A DNA stretch of 64,000 nt, taken from Sulfobacillus benefaciens. Lineage in GTDB: Bacteria > Bacillota > Sulfobacillia > Sulfobacillales > Sulfobacillaceae. The stretch lies in NCBI GenBank assembly GCA_003023695.1, contig PXYW01000009.1, forward strand, positions 35,110 to 99,109. The letters are read 5' to 3'. The position numbers were made by a program, and so were the translations under genes. The notes beneath the pieces are model-generated. The model saw only the letters and a program-made list of their open reading frames with translations. It made no database searches and was not told the origin of the DNA. Each line of letters starts with the position of its first letter. The stretch's first letter is position 1. This document shows, piece by piece, positions 1 through 9,060 of the stretch.

Positions 1-196
1 AATCCGCGGGTGTGAGTTTGAGGCTCTGGTCCATACCGCTACGGATGCCATCGACGGAAAAACCATCTACAAGACTGGACGACGAGAACGCGAGGTCCGG
101 CGGAGTCTCATAGCGGCGCCTACGCGCATCCTTCCGGGAACACTTTCCCACGCATGAAACCTCCGGGACTGCCGACAGCCCGCGGTCGACACCCTA

Positions 197-670
197 TTAA
201 ACGAAGTACCGTTGATAGGCTTGGTGTCTTGTCTCCCCGCTCCATACGGCGTAGAGCTGGTTCGTTTCGGGTTTCTCATGACCCAAGATGGATTGCACCG
301 CCACCAGCGGTACCCCTTGATTCAACAACGTGGTGGCCAGGGTATGCTCCATGGTATGCGGATGTACTTTCTCCGCTAAGCTGAAACGTTTGCCACCCGC
401 ATAAAGACCCCTTGTAGGCCATGAATAGCCAGCCGATGGGGGTCCGATCCGCATACTGACGCTCAGAAATACTGGGTGAGCCAAATCCGGACTTTGGACC
501 CGAGACCGGCTCCGTGTTCCTTGTTTTCGACGCTGGTCTCTTGCCAATCTCATCCCCCAGGTCAACCGCACGGATTCGCTCACCCGGCACCCGGTGGCAA
601 AGAAAATCTCGACCACGTGTTCAGGGTGGGTGCACAAGCGTCGCGCAGCCATTCCAACTCGTCCCGCCAA
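197..670 (-). pseudogene. Decayed tyrosine recombinase (XerC/D-like integrase remnant)
   Basis: The C-terminal half of a phage-type integrase is readable. The box I arginine context GCRVSESVRLTWG lies near the N-terminus, and HPHTMEHTLATTLL followed by LGHEKPETNQLYA near the end matches box II, with a candidate nucleophile Tyr. The invariant HxxR arginine has become Glu (HTMEH). Between the boxes the family-like sequence seems to jump to another minus-strand frame (around 400-480, WLFMAYKGSLCGW), which suggests paired frameshifts. The N-terminal DNA-binding core is missing. I infer an inactive remnant of an integrated element; no att sites or partner genes are visible. Confidence 0.7.
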
Positions 671-717
671 GCCGACGATAAGCCATATAAAAGATCGGCC
701 TGCCGGAGTTGTGCAAC

Positions 718-1173
718 TTACCGCAAAACTCCACCGCTGTAACTTAGGGTATAGACGATTCGGCCCGTCTGGCGTATGACTTCCGATCCGCGAAAAGTCT
801 CGAAGTTCCCGTCGAAGGAATTCTCGTAGTCGTAATCTCCGTCTCTAAAATTCGATGGGCCGCGAAAAATGTATTCTGCGGAAACCTGCCGCAGAGCCGC
901 CCTCAAAAAGGCATAAATGCTGCGTACCTCGTCCATCGCGGTCACCGCCTGGTCGACGCCGCCAGCGTAGCTCATTGACCAATAGGGCTGTCCCTTCTGG
1001 TAGACAGTCTCTAGGCCAACAAAATACGCCATGCCAAAATACACATCGCGATAAAGCAATGACTCGTTGCCATATTCCAGCTGCCGGGACCTCGGCAAGA
1101 GAGGCACTACCGAAGCATCATCACCTTGAGCAGCATAGGTGTGCCGTTTGGCTTCAATGAGAAAATCCCGCAC
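718..1173 (-). CDS. DUF5680 domain protein
   Basis: A 151-residue protein opening with RDFLIEAKRHTYAAQGD and continuing through RDVYFGMAYFVGLETVYQKGQPYWSMSYAGGV, the pattern I associate with DUF5680. That domain occurs alone or fused to an XRE-type helix-turn-helix; here it is alone. The start is GTG with a weak upstream ribosome site. No membrane segment or signal peptide is visible. The molecular function of the family is not known to me. It sits beside a broken integrase and an APH-type kinase, so it belongs to a patch of probably transferred or decaying genes. Confidence 0.6.
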   Translation of the reverse strand: MRDFLIEAKRHTYAAQGDDASVVPLLPRSRQLEYGNESLLYRDVYFGMAYFVGLETVYQKGQPYWSMSYAGGVDQAVTAMDEVRSIYAFLRAALRQVSAEYIFRGPSNFRDGDYDYENSFDGNFETFRGSEVIRQTGRIVYTLSYSGGVLR

Positions 1174-1397
1174 GGATGTAGTGATGGTTTCACCTTCCCT
1201 CTCATGTGCATGAACCTACACGGTGTATATTTCTATAGTCACGTTGGGATTTCCTTTCGGGACCCAACAGGTGTTCAATTTGCTTAAGCGTGCCATCGGA
1301 GGCAAAAAAATTGTTCGGGACTGCCCGCTGCAGGTGTTGGTTACGATCCACCAAATCCGCCTCCTCACGAGATGGGGGTTAGATCGCGCGCCGTGCC

Positions 1398-2222
1398 CTA
1401 GCGCATGTTCTCGGTCAACCACCCGATCGCCCGATCGAATGTCGGTAGCTCATCCAAGCAAGCGGGATCGACCGTGCGTGCCCGCTCGTTCAGAGCTCCG
1501 AGCCGAAACAAGGCAGCACGAACCAACAATTGCGAGAATGTTGAGGTTCGGGGAATGAGGGACACAATCGCATCTCCGCCAAACCACAGCATGCCGTCCA
1601 TGAGAATCACCGCATCGGCAAAGGCCGCCGGGCGCCAGTACGGAGAAAAGTCGATAACGGCCGGCATCAAGCCCTCTCCGAACAACACATTGCCCGACAG
1701 ATCGCCATGAATGACTTGGGCTGGAAGATCCAAGGGCTCCCATAACTCATATAGTATCCGGGCCCGGGATATCGTCGCCGGCAACCATTCCAGTCGCACC
1801 TCTCTCCACGCAGCACGATCAACAACGGCCCATCGATGTGTCCGCTGCCCCAGAAATGGCGGGGGCTCGACCCTCGACAGGATCTGATGAAACCGCGCCG
1901 ACGTCTCCAGCAGTTGGCCCCAATGCCCGTCCGGCCCCGCGACGCCTTCGATCCAGCGGGAGGCTGTCCAGCCTGACTCGACCCAGCGACCGTGTAAGCT
2001 CCGGACCGGGTCGGCAATCCGGAACCCATCCAGGACCAGTTGCGACAAAGATTCCTGGCACCAGGTCGCTTCCACGATGTCGTCCGCAGGCTTGAAGACG
2101 ACATCTCCCACACGAACACTACGATTACCACCGCCGTTCAGCGGCGATGCCGTGTCGTCCGCCGACAGGCCCCATGCCGCCTGAACCGCCGACGGAATCA
2201 AATCTCCGACAAGTCCATCCAT
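1398..2222 (-). CDS. APH-family phosphotransferase (aminoglycoside/choline kinase fold)
   Basis: A soluble 274-residue kinase-like protein. The Brenner-type catalytic loop VIHGDLSGNVLF (HGD...N) lies about two thirds along and is followed by the metal-binding VIDFSPYW, which replaces the usual DxD/DFE segment. The N-terminus has a glycine-rich stretch (NGGGNRSVRVGDVVFKP) that suits nucleotide binding. I chose ATG at 2222 because GGAGGGAG lies about 7 bases upstream; a longer reading to 2258 lacks this. The family phosphorylates small hydroxylated compounds. The overall pattern resembles TIGR02569-type proteins rather than proven antibiotic kinases, so I do not claim resistance. Confidence 0.72.
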   Translation of the reverse strand: MDGLVGDLIPSAVQAAWGLSADDTASPLNGGGNRSVRVGDVVFKPADDIVEATWCQESLSQLVLDGFRIADPVRSLHGRWVESGWTASRWIEGVAGPDGHWGQLLETSARFHQILSRVEPPPFLGQRTHRWAVVDRAAWREVRLEWLPATISRARILYELWEPLDLPAQVIHGDLSGNVLFGEGLMPAVIDFSPYWRPAAFADAVILMDGMLWFGGDAIVSLIPRTSTFSQLLVRAALFRLGALNERARTVDPACLDELPTFDRAIGWLTENMR

Positions 2223-2346
2223 GGATTGCCTCCCTCCGTGAGCCATTGGCAAACGCACCGCCGTCTCTATTTGGCTTATCGCGCGGTGCCCCGATTGACG
2301 TCAACGTCCCAGTGCATCCCCGCCCCGTATTCCTCCTGCGTCCTTG

Positions 2347-2541
2347 TAGGCAGTTGGACACGGGCACGAGATCAATCTCTCGACTATCCTGCAGCAACTG
2401 GATTAATGGGGCAACACGATCGGCCCCATAAATGACCAACCAACAGTCATCCGGCTTCATTCGCTCGCTGAGGTTGCCATAGATGGTGAGATTCCGCGCT
2501 TGCCAGGAGGACACCCACTCCAGACCACCGCCAATCCCAAA
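2347..2541 (-). pseudogene. C-terminal remnant of a DUF5694-type protein
   Basis: Directly after the ammonia-lyase stop, and in the same frame, the minus strand reads about 65 family-like codons: GGGLEWVSSWQARNLTIYGN, then PDDCWLVIYGADRVAPLIQLL and DSREIDLVPV. This resembles the C-terminus of DUF5694 proteins (WYxRNLxIFANL ... LVIxGxGHxxLL). The expected GxGH has become GADR, no start codon or N-terminal part is present, and the similarity fades before 2340 into non-coding-looking sequence. I read it as a truncated relic. Recognition is from memory of the family pattern, so confidence is moderate. Confidence 0.42.
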
Positions 2542-2559
2542 ATTTACCTGACATTCATC

Positions 2560-3765
2560 TTAAATACAATATTTCCCATCCCATAGCAATTTACGATGAA
2601 GATCTGGATCGGTCACGCCTTCGGTATTAAAGAGCAAGATGCGTGCGTCAGGGCCTAGGCCTAACATATCCCGAAGATCAGCATACTTTGGTTGATCCAA
2701 CACTGTAGCTAATAGACCTAAGGGCATACTGCCCGACTCGCCGGTGGCAATTTCCGGATCTTCACCTAGAGGGTTGGACAATATTCGAGTGCCGCGCGCG
2801 GCTATTAGGTCATTGCAAGCGACAAATCCATGCGCACGGGCACGGATAATTTTCCACGCCTCCGGGTTTGGCTCCCCACAAGCTAACCCTGCCATAATTG
2901 TGTCGAGGTTGCCAGATATTTTTACTGGCCGACCATCAGGTGCTGCAGCAGACCGATATAGTGCGGGGGCCGCTATCGGCTCCGCAATGATAATGGCGGG
3001 GGTTGGATTGCTTGCGGCAAACCAGCCCACCACAGCACCAGCTAATGATCCGACCCCGGCCTGGACGATAATGTGTGTTGGCGGCTTTTCAGAAATTAAA
3101 TTCCACTGGTGCTCTGCCTCCCTTACCATCGTCAAATATCCTTGCATTACCCAAAGTGGGATGTCGTAATATCCATCCCAGGACGTATCCTGAACCATCA
3201 CCCAGCCACGTTCACCGGACAATTGAGCCACCTGACGAACAGTATCATCGTAATTCATTCGCGTGACTTCAGCCATGGCGCCTAAACGGCGAATCCGATC
3301 AACCCTCGCCTCAATAGTTCCCTTAGGCAGGTAAATAACTGCTCGCTGGCCCAATTGGGCCGCAGTCCAAGCGACGCCCAGCCCATGATTCCCATCACTG
3401 GCAGCTGTAAAGGTAATGGCTTCATGGAATTTAGCTTCCTCATAGAGTGACTCGAATGTCAAATTATCCAGGCCAATTCCCCAGGCACTTGCTAAGTATC
3501 GCCCCATGGCCCAGGTGGACCCCAATACTTTAAATGCCCCGATACCAAACCGTTGGGACTCATCTTTCACTCGAATGGCTGATACACCCAAATAAGAAGA
3601 CAAGGCATCCAAAGTTCTCAGCGGTGTAGAGTGATACTCTGGCCAACTTTGATGGAAAAGTCCTATCTTCTTTGCCTGGTGTATACCCATCTCCGGAATA
3701 TCGGGCATGCTTTCATTGTTCGCTAGTGTATTAGGTAAGTATTCGATATGAATCGCGTCCATCAT
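2560..3765 (-). CDS. dpaL: Diaminopropionate ammonia-lyase (PLP, fold type II)
   Basis: A 401-residue PLP enzyme, the usual length for DpaL/YgeX, which converts 2,3-diaminopropionate to pyruvate and two ammonia. The PLP lysine is K79 in RFGIGAFKVLG. The conserved TAASDGNHGLGVAW carries the Asp/Asn of the active site, and the phosphate-binding glycine loop is QAGVGSLAGAV. The ATG start is preceded by AAGGAGACGA. It is transcribed away from a GntR/FCD regulator 113 bp upstream, which probably controls it. Broader activity on D- or L-serine-like substrates is known in the family. Other fold-II lyases are less likely because of the FGxxAFKxLG signature. Confidence 0.88.
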   Translation of the reverse strand: MMDAIHIEYLPNTLANNESMPDIPEMGIHQAKKIGLFHQSWPEYHSTPLRTLDALSSYLGVSAIRVKDESQRFGIGAFKVLGSTWAMGRYLASAWGIGLDNLTFESLYEEAKFHEAITFTAASDGNHGLGVAWTAAQLGQRAVIYLPKGTIEARVDRIRRLGAMAEVTRMNYDDTVRQVAQLSGERGWVMVQDTSWDGYYDIPLWVMQGYLTMVREAEHQWNLISEKPPTHIIVQAGVGSLAGAVVGWFAASNPTPAIIIAEPIAAPALYRSAAAPDGRPVKISGNLDTIMAGLACGEPNPEAWKIIRARAHGFVACNDLIAARGTRILSNPLGEDPEIATGESGSMPLGLLATVLDQPKYADLRDMLGLGPDARILLFNTEGVTDPDLHRKLLWDGKYCI

Positions 3766-3838
3766 TCGTCTCCTTGTCTCGAATTTTTCATGGGAGTGCC
3801 AATTTCTCTTAGCACACCGTTGCCTATTTGAATTTTTG

Positions 3839-3854
3839 TGTGTAGTATATCACA
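3839..3854. promoter_or_regulatory. Candidate GntR operator between dpaL and its regulator
   Basis: The sequence TGTGTAGTATATCACA has outer inverted arms TGTG/CACA around a TA centre. It lies 25 bases before the GntR-type gene and about 75 bases before the divergent ammonia-lyase. FadR/FCD-type regulators bind short imperfect palindromes in such divergent spacers. Only the position and partial symmetry support this. Confidence 0.3.
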
Positions 3855-3878
3855 TATCAGTTAAGAGGGGGTGTCGTT

Positions 3879-4556
3879 ATGTCTACCCAGGGTATTGCCC
3901 GTCACTTCGTCTCGCAACAGATGTACCAGCTCATCCGCGATCAAATTCTCACGGGGGAATTAGCACCAGGCACCGTGCTCAAAGATCAGCAACTGGCCAA
4001 CCAATATTCGGTCAGTCGCACCCCAGTTCGCGAAGCGCTGTTGCGACTGGAATCGGAAAATTTGGTCACAACCAAACCTAATCGTTGGACACAGGTAACC
4101 CCCTTGAATATTGACGCGGTCAAAGACAGTTATCCCATCATTTGGTCTTTGGAAAGTCTGGCTGTACGACTGGCGCCAGTTTCCCTATCTCCACGCCAAC
4201 TGCAATTGCTAAGCGATGCCAATGCCGCTCTGGCACGTGCCTTGAGGCAGCATCATGCCGTAGAAGCAACCCAGATGGATCTCAAATTTCATCGATTGAT
4301 TGTTGAATCCTCAGGCAATCATGAGCTCACAAAAGTGATTGAGCAAATTAAGACGCCCTTGCAACGCATTGAAATTGCTTATTTTGACCGTTTGTTCCTA
4401 TCTGACCCATCGGTCGCCGAACACGAAAACATTATTGAAGCATTCAAGCAGCATAATCGGAACCTTGCCATTATGGCTATCGAAGCCAATTGGCAAAACA
4501 GTCTTTCACGTTTATCAAAATTGATTGAGAACAACTCTGATAAGGATGTGACTTGA
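3879..4556 (+). CDS. GntR family transcriptional regulator, FCD (FadR) subfamily
   Basis: A 225-residue regulator. Residues about 10-75 form the GntR winged helix, with YQLIRDQILTGELAPGTVL and the recognition helix region YSVSRTPVREALLRLE. Residues about 90-215 form an all-helical FCD ligand domain, whose metal-site histidines include one in LKFHRLIVESSGNHEL. It is divergent from the ammonia-lyase and its stop overlaps the start of the nitrilase-type gene (TGATG), so it is probably co-transcribed with the latter and controls both. The inducer is likely an amino-acid-derived acid or amide; I cannot name it. Confidence 0.85.
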   Translation: MSTQGIARHFVSQQMYQLIRDQILTGELAPGTVLKDQQLANQYSVSRTPVREALLRLESENLVTTKPNRWTQVTPLNIDAVKDSYPIIWSLESLAVRLAPVSLSPRQLQLLSDANAALARALRQHHAVEATQMDLKFHRLIVESSGNHELTKVIEQIKTPLQRIEIAYFDRLFLSDPSVAEHENIIEAFKQHNRNLAIMAIEANWQNSLSRLSKLIENNSDKDVT

Positions 4557-5446
4557 TGACAGTACGAGCCGCGTTATTGCAGCTAAGTCATGATTTGCCA
4601 GGCGAAGAGTCCGTCGAATCGCACAAAAACGCTGCCATTGCCAAACATTTAGAATGGATTGCCAAAGCATCCACTGAAGGGGTCCAGGTTCTCTGTTTGC
4701 AGGAATTGTTTTTTGGTCCCTATTTCGCCGCAGAGCAAAATCGACGTTGGTATGCGGCGGCCGAAGAAGTGCCAGGCGGCGCCACGGTCCGGCTTATGCA
4801 AGATGTAGCGAAACAATACGGCATGGTGTTAATTGTTCCCCTTTACGAACGAGAAATGGACGGGGTGTACTACAACACCGCCGCTGTCATTGATGCAGAC
4901 GGCGCTTTCTTGGGAAAAGCCCGCAAGATGCACATTCCCCAAGTCCACGGTTATCCTCCCGATGGACCCTATGGATTTTGGGAGAAATTCTATTTTCGGC
5001 CGGGAAATCTTGGGTACCCGGTATTTAACACCGCCGTAGGAAAAGTGGGGGTATATATTTGTTATGACCGCCATTTCCCTGAAGGAGCAAGAATTCTTGG
5101 ACTGCATGGCGCGGAAATCGTCTTCAATCCATCCGCTACCACCGCTGGACATTCTGACAACCTGTGGTTCATTGAGCAACCGGCCATGGCAGTAGCCAAT
5201 GGCTACTTTGTTGGCGCATTAAATCGCGTAGGCGTTGAGCGCCCCTGGAATATCGGTGAGTTTTATGGCCAAAGCTACTTTTGCGACCCGGAAGGAAACA
5301 TTCTTGGCTGCGGCCCGCGCAATCAAGAAGCTCTGGTCGTTGCCGACTTGAATTTGGATCGCATCCGGGAAGTCCGAGAACACTGGCAATTTTATCGAGA
5401 CAGGCGAGTGGACAGCTACCAGGACATCCTTAAAGACATCCCGTAA
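4556..5446 (+). CDS. Nitrilase-superfamily amidohydrolase (beta-ureidopropionase/N-carbamoyl-putrescine amidase type)
   Basis: A 296-residue carbon-nitrogen hydrolase with the complete Glu-Lys-Cys triad: E50 in CLQELFFGPYF, K124 in KARKMHIPQ and C169 in VYICYDRHFPEGAR. The cysteine context and GYPPDGPYGFWEKFYFRPG resemble N-carbamoyl-amine or beta-ureidopropionate amidases more than aliphatic nitrilases. ATG at 4556 shares a base with the preceding regulator's stop; the TTG at 4553 is a less likely start. Given the neighbouring diaminopropionate lyase, I infer amide or ureido nitrogen salvage. The exact substrate is open. Confidence 0.8.
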   Translation: MTVRAALLQLSHDLPGEESVESHKNAAIAKHLEWIAKASTEGVQVLCLQELFFGPYFAAEQNRRWYAAAEEVPGGATVRLMQDVAKQYGMVLIVPLYEREMDGVYYNTAAVIDADGAFLGKARKMHIPQVHGYPPDGPYGFWEKFYFRPGNLGYPVFNTAVGKVGVYICYDRHFPEGARILGLHGAEIVFNPSATTAGHSDNLWFIEQPAMAVANGYFVGALNRVGVERPWNIGEFYGQSYFCDPEGNILGCGPRNQEALVVADLNLDRIREVREHWQFYRDRRVDSYQDILKDIP

Positions 5447-5453
5447 TTTAGAC

Positions 5454-5486
5454 AATGACCCCTGGTACAAACAGCCGGGGGTCATT
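5454..5486 (+). terminator. Hairpin terminator after the nitrilase gene
   Basis: Arms AATGACCCC and GGGGTCATT pair around a short loop with extra GG/CC pairing. The hairpin begins 8 bases after the stop and is followed by a CTCTTTATAT tract. This ends the gntR-nitrilase unit before the M61 gene, which has its own strong ribosome site. Confidence 0.7.
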
Positions 5487-5577
5487 ACTCTCTTTATATG
5501 GGGCCCCGTCGTGCTTCTTTGCAGGTTTTGGGATATGCTAGACACGTGACAGAGGGACCTTTTAAGGAGGCGTCAAA

Positions 5578-7377
5578 TTGGCACCGCAACTGCACTTTAC
5601 CGTTAATTTTGTTGATCCCGGATATCATGTTTACCATGTTACCCTACATATCTCCCAATTGCCCAAAGGACGCCATACGTTAAGTTTGCCAGTATGGACT
5701 CCTGGAGCCTATGAAATACAGGATTTTGCACGCCATGTTTTTAATCTGAAGCTCAAATCTAACGATGTCGAGTTAGCTCTTCATCATCACAGCAAAAACT
5801 CATGGGAATTTGAGACCTTCACGGACTTGTCTGAAGTCACCGTCAACTATCAGGTTTACGCTTACGAACTTGGTGTAGATACCAGCCACCTTGATGAAAG
5901 TCATGCTTACTGGAATGGAGCCCAATTGTTTTTCTGGCTGGATGAATTTCGCAGTCTGCCGATCACGGTGAAAATAGAGCACCCTGCAGGTTGGAAGGTA
6001 GCTACAGGGCTGGATCCTGATCCCGACTATCCGGGACAATATATTGCAGCCAACTATGATGTGTTGATTGATTCGCCTGTGGAATGCGGCACACACCGCA
6101 GTGTAGAATTTACAGTAGATGACAAACCCCACACGGTGGCATTGTGGGGCCATGGCAACGAAGACGCCGATGCCTTTGCTCGCGATATTCAAAGAATAGT
6201 CGAAGCGCAACGAGATATTTTCCACGAATTGCCCTACCGCCATTACACCTTTATCATGCATCTCTCCGATCGCGGCACCGGTGGCCTGGAACATTTAAAC
6301 TCCACCACATGTGGCATGGAGCGGTTTTCCTTTAAACCCCGAAAAAAATACCGACGAGTGCTGGGGCTGGTGTCCCATGAATTTTTCCACTTGTGGAACG
6401 TCAAGCGGATCCATCCTGATATGCTGGGACCCTTTGACTACTCTCGCGAAGTGTATACCCATCTCTTGTGGGCAATGGAAGGGTTTACCGATTATTATGC
6501 CGCCCTCAGCCTACGCCGCGCAGACCTGTTTTCGGTCAAAGAGTATTTAGAAGACATGGCCGATAATCTTAAAGCTTACGAAAAGCAACCAGGGCGACTG
6601 GTACAAAGCTTGGCAGAATCCAGCTTCGACACCTGGATCAAGCTATACAAACCAGATGAAGACTCGCGCAATCGCACCATTTCCTATTATCTTAAAGGTG
6701 ACTTAGTGGGAACCTGTTTAGACTTAGAGATCCGGCACCGGACAAACAACGATCATTCCCTGGACGATGTGTTACGGCTCCTTTATCAACGATATGCAGC
6801 CTACGGCATAGGATTCCCGGAACACGTATACCAGGAAACCGTTGAAGAAGTGGCCCAAAGTTCGTTTCAAGAGTTCTTTGACCGATACATTAACGGCACT
6901 GAAGAAATTCCTTTGGCCCCAAGCCTTGATTACGCAGGATTAGAAATCCGTCGCAGCTATAAAAATCCTGAGTCCGATGATGCGGAGCCAAGTGCCAAGA
7001 CAGTACCGACAAAACCATGGTTAGGCATTGATGCCAAATCCACAGGAGAGACTATTAAGATAGCCACCTCATATACCAATGGGCCTGCAGCCGCATCACT
7101 TTACGCCAACGACCAAGTCATCGCGGTTGACAGTTACCAGGTAAAAAATGCGGAAGACCTTGCCAAACGGATAGAGATCAACTACCGTCCTGGTGATACT
7201 GTCAATGTGAGTGTGTTTCGCCGTGGTCATCTTGTCACGGTTCCTGTGGTTCTCGCTGAGGCTCCCTATGACAAGATAGAGATAAAGCCTGTAGCCGAAG
7301 CTACACAAGCACAAAAAGATTGTTTCGAGTCATGGTTAAAAGCGCCTTTTCCTCCATCGCCGAAAGAATCCGTCTAA
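5578..7377 (+). CDS. M61 family metallopeptidase with C-terminal PDZ domain
   Basis: A 599-residue protein of the M61 (glycyl aminopeptidase) type. Residues 1 to about 180 are the beta-rich N-domain. The zinc site HEFFHLWNVKR falls at about residue 267, with the distal Glu in AMEGFTDYYA near 300. A PDZ domain occupies about 480-560 (KPWLGIDAK ... GDTVNVSVFRRG). There is no signal peptide, so it is probably cytoplasmic. The TTG start is chosen because AAGGAGG lies 7 bases upstream. Known members release N-terminal Gly or Ala from peptides. It is followed by a convergent terminator. Confidence 0.86.
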   Translation: MAPQLHFTVNFVDPGYHVYHVTLHISQLPKGRHTLSLPVWTPGAYEIQDFARHVFNLKLKSNDVELALHHHSKNSWEFETFTDLSEVTVNYQVYAYELGVDTSHLDESHAYWNGAQLFFWLDEFRSLPITVKIEHPAGWKVATGLDPDPDYPGQYIAANYDVLIDSPVECGTHRSVEFTVDDKPHTVALWGHGNEDADAFARDIQRIVEAQRDIFHELPYRHYTFIMHLSDRGTGGLEHLNSTTCGMERFSFKPRKKYRRVLGLVSHEFFHLWNVKRIHPDMLGPFDYSREVYTHLLWAMEGFTDYYAALSLRRADLFSVKEYLEDMADNLKAYEKQPGRLVQSLAESSFDTWIKLYKPDEDSRNRTISYYLKGDLVGTCLDLEIRHRTNNDHSLDDVLRLLYQRYAAYGIGFPEHVYQETVEEVAQSSFQEFFDRYINGTEEIPLAPSLDYAGLEIRRSYKNPESDDAEPSAKTVPTKPWLGIDAKSTGETIKIATSYTNGPAAASLYANDQVIAVDSYQVKNAEDLAKRIEINYRPGDTVNVSVFRRGHLVTVPVVLAEAPYDKIEIKPVAEATQAQKDCFESWLKAPFPPSPKESV

Positions 7378-7399
7378 AGTCACTTACTTGCTTTCTCAC

Positions 7400-7439
7400 A
7401 AAGGCTGTTCAGCAGATGTCATACGCGAGAACAGCCTTT
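7400..7439. terminator. Bidirectional terminator between the M61 gene and murJ
   Basis: Perfect 11-bp arms AAAGGCTGTTC and GAACAGCCTTT flank an 18-base loop between two converging genes. T-rich and A-rich flanks suit termination in both directions. Confidence 0.75.
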
Positions 7440-7461
7440 ACTTATGTATCAACGCGAACTT

Positions 7462-9030
7462 TTAACGAGTGGCCAGCCGCCGTTTAATCAGAGTTTCCAG
7501 CCAATCAAGCATTTCATTTTTTAAGCGCCGTAAAATGAGCACGTACACCATTCCAGATAGCACGAGATTTACTGCGCCCCAACCTAACTCACCTAACAAT
7601 CGAAGATGGAGCGGAGATATACCGAGACGAACAACCGCCCATGTTGCGAGCATGCCCATTGATGCAAGCAGTATTGGGGACAGAGTCTTCTTGAACTGAC
7701 TATATTTCAGCACGTCTATCTTCAACAAATGCCACATCATTAATGTGGCATTAACCCAATTGGCAATGCTGGTAGACAGGGACAAGCCAGCAGCTTGCCA
7801 CAGATGCACCAAGGTAAGATCACCGACGATATTGCACATGATCGCCATGATGCCATAACGAGCGGGCACTTTGGTATCTTTAGAGGCAAAAAATAGATTT
7901 CTCAAGTAAAATACCATACCGAATCCCGGAATTCCCAGGCTGAATGCCAAGAGAGTGGTAGCGGTAAGTTGGGTTGAACGGATGGTGAAAGCACCGTGTT
8001 GAAACAAAACCACTAAAATGGGAATCCGTAATGTGATAAACCATACCGTTACCGGGGCTAATATGAAGAGTGTCAACTCCAGGCCTCGGAATGCAGTGTG
8101 GCGAAATTCCTCAAGATTATTGTCGCTGTATTGTTGCGACAAACGCGTCAGCAACGGCGTAGTAATGGGTGCTAGCAAAAGTGTTAACGGCACCTGTACC
8201 AAGGTATAAGAGTAATTAATTGCGGCAATGCTTCCAGTTACGAGGAAAGAGGATAAAACCCGGTCAACAATGATCTCCACACTATTAATCGATGAATTGA
8301 TAAAGTAGGGCACAGAAATTCGTCCCATTTTCTTAAGTAAAGGATGATTGAGGTGCCAGGTCGGACGTAGGCGAATTTTAGCACGTTTCAGCGGACCTAT
8401 CAGGAGAATAAATTGCAAAGCGGTCCCCAAGGTAAATCCTACCGCCACTCCAATTATTCCTACAAAGCGGCCTAAAACCACAATACCGAGAATCCTGACA
8501 ATATTAATCAATACCGGAATCGCTGCTGGGGCAGAATATTGCTCGCGTTGCTGCAAAATGCCACTAAAAAATCCAGCCAAGGCTTGAATCCATAAAGTCG
8601 GCATGACAATGCGGGCCATCGTTATCGCCAGTTGAAGCTCATGTCCTCTAAATCCTGGTGCCACCACTTGCGTTATCGACGGCGCAAATATTTCCGCAAC
8701 TATATTGAGTACAAAGGTAATGATGCCAATTGCCACCACAGCCTGACTAATGAAGACATTGGTGGACTCTTGAGAGTAGTGAGCATCCGCTTCCGATAAA
8801 ATCGGCACTGTGGTCACAGTGATGGCCCCACTAACAGATCCAAAAAATAAATTGGGGATAACCGAGGCAATAAGCCAGGCATCATTCCCTGCACTGGTAC
8901 CAAACATCAAAGCCATAGTAAACTGTCGTATTAATCCGCCGAGCTTGGACAATAAGGAGAAAACAAAGACTATACCAGCAGATCTTTTAAGGCTGACCCG
9001 TACCCGCTTAGGTTTCTGATATTCGCTCAG
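7462..9030 (-). CDS. murJ: MurJ/MviN-like lipid flippase, probable CTG start
   Basis: A polytopic membrane protein of the MurJ (MOP) superfamily with about 13-14 hydrophobic segments and the family pattern MALMFGTSAGNDAWLIASVIPNLF. MurJ flips lipid II; here, next to a glycosyltransferase, a polysaccharide-lipid role is also possible. The first ATG/GTG/TTG in frame is TTG at 8952, which lacks a ribosome site and would cut the first helix in half. The upstream in-frame codons read family-like SAGIVFVFSLLSKLGG. GGAAGGGGG precedes a CTG at 9030 by 8 bases, so I place the start there. The upstream glycosyltransferase stop is in the same frame at 9061. Confidence 0.8.
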   Translation of the reverse strand: MSEYQKPKRVRVSLKRSAGIVFVFSLLSKLGGLIRQFTMALMFGTSAGNDAWLIASVIPNLFFGSVSGAITVTTVPILSEADAHYSQESTNVFISQAVVAIGIITFVLNIVAEIFAPSITQVVAPGFRGHELQLAITMARIVMPTLWIQALAGFFSGILQQREQYSAPAAIPVLINIVRILGIVVLGRFVGIIGVAVGFTLGTALQFILLIGPLKRAKIRLRPTWHLNHPLLKKMGRISVPYFINSSINSVEIIVDRVLSSFLVTGSIAAINYSYTLVQVPLTLLLAPITTPLLTRLSQQYSDNNLEEFRHTAFRGLELTLFILAPVTVWFITLRIPILVVLFQHGAFTIRSTQLTATTLLAFSLGIPGFGMVFYLRNLFFASKDTKVPARYGIMAIMCNIVGDLTLVHLWQAAGLSLSTSIANWVNATLMMWHLLKIDVLKYSQFKKTLSPILLASMGMLATWAVVRLGISPLHLRLLGELGWGAVNLVLSGMVYVLILRRLKNEMLDWLETLIKRRLATR

Positions 9031-9060
9031 TGCTGCATCCCCCTTCCAAGCCAGTACAAA

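Noticed and set aside
1216..1397. Short frames on both strands between the DUF5680 and APH-like genes
   Set aside because: No ribosome sites, no motif and mutual overlap. They look like chance frames in intergenic sequence.
1398..2222. Calling the APH-like gene an aminoglycoside resistance gene
   Set aside because: Only the kinase fold motifs are visible; many relatives act on other metabolites and nothing here shows drug specificity.
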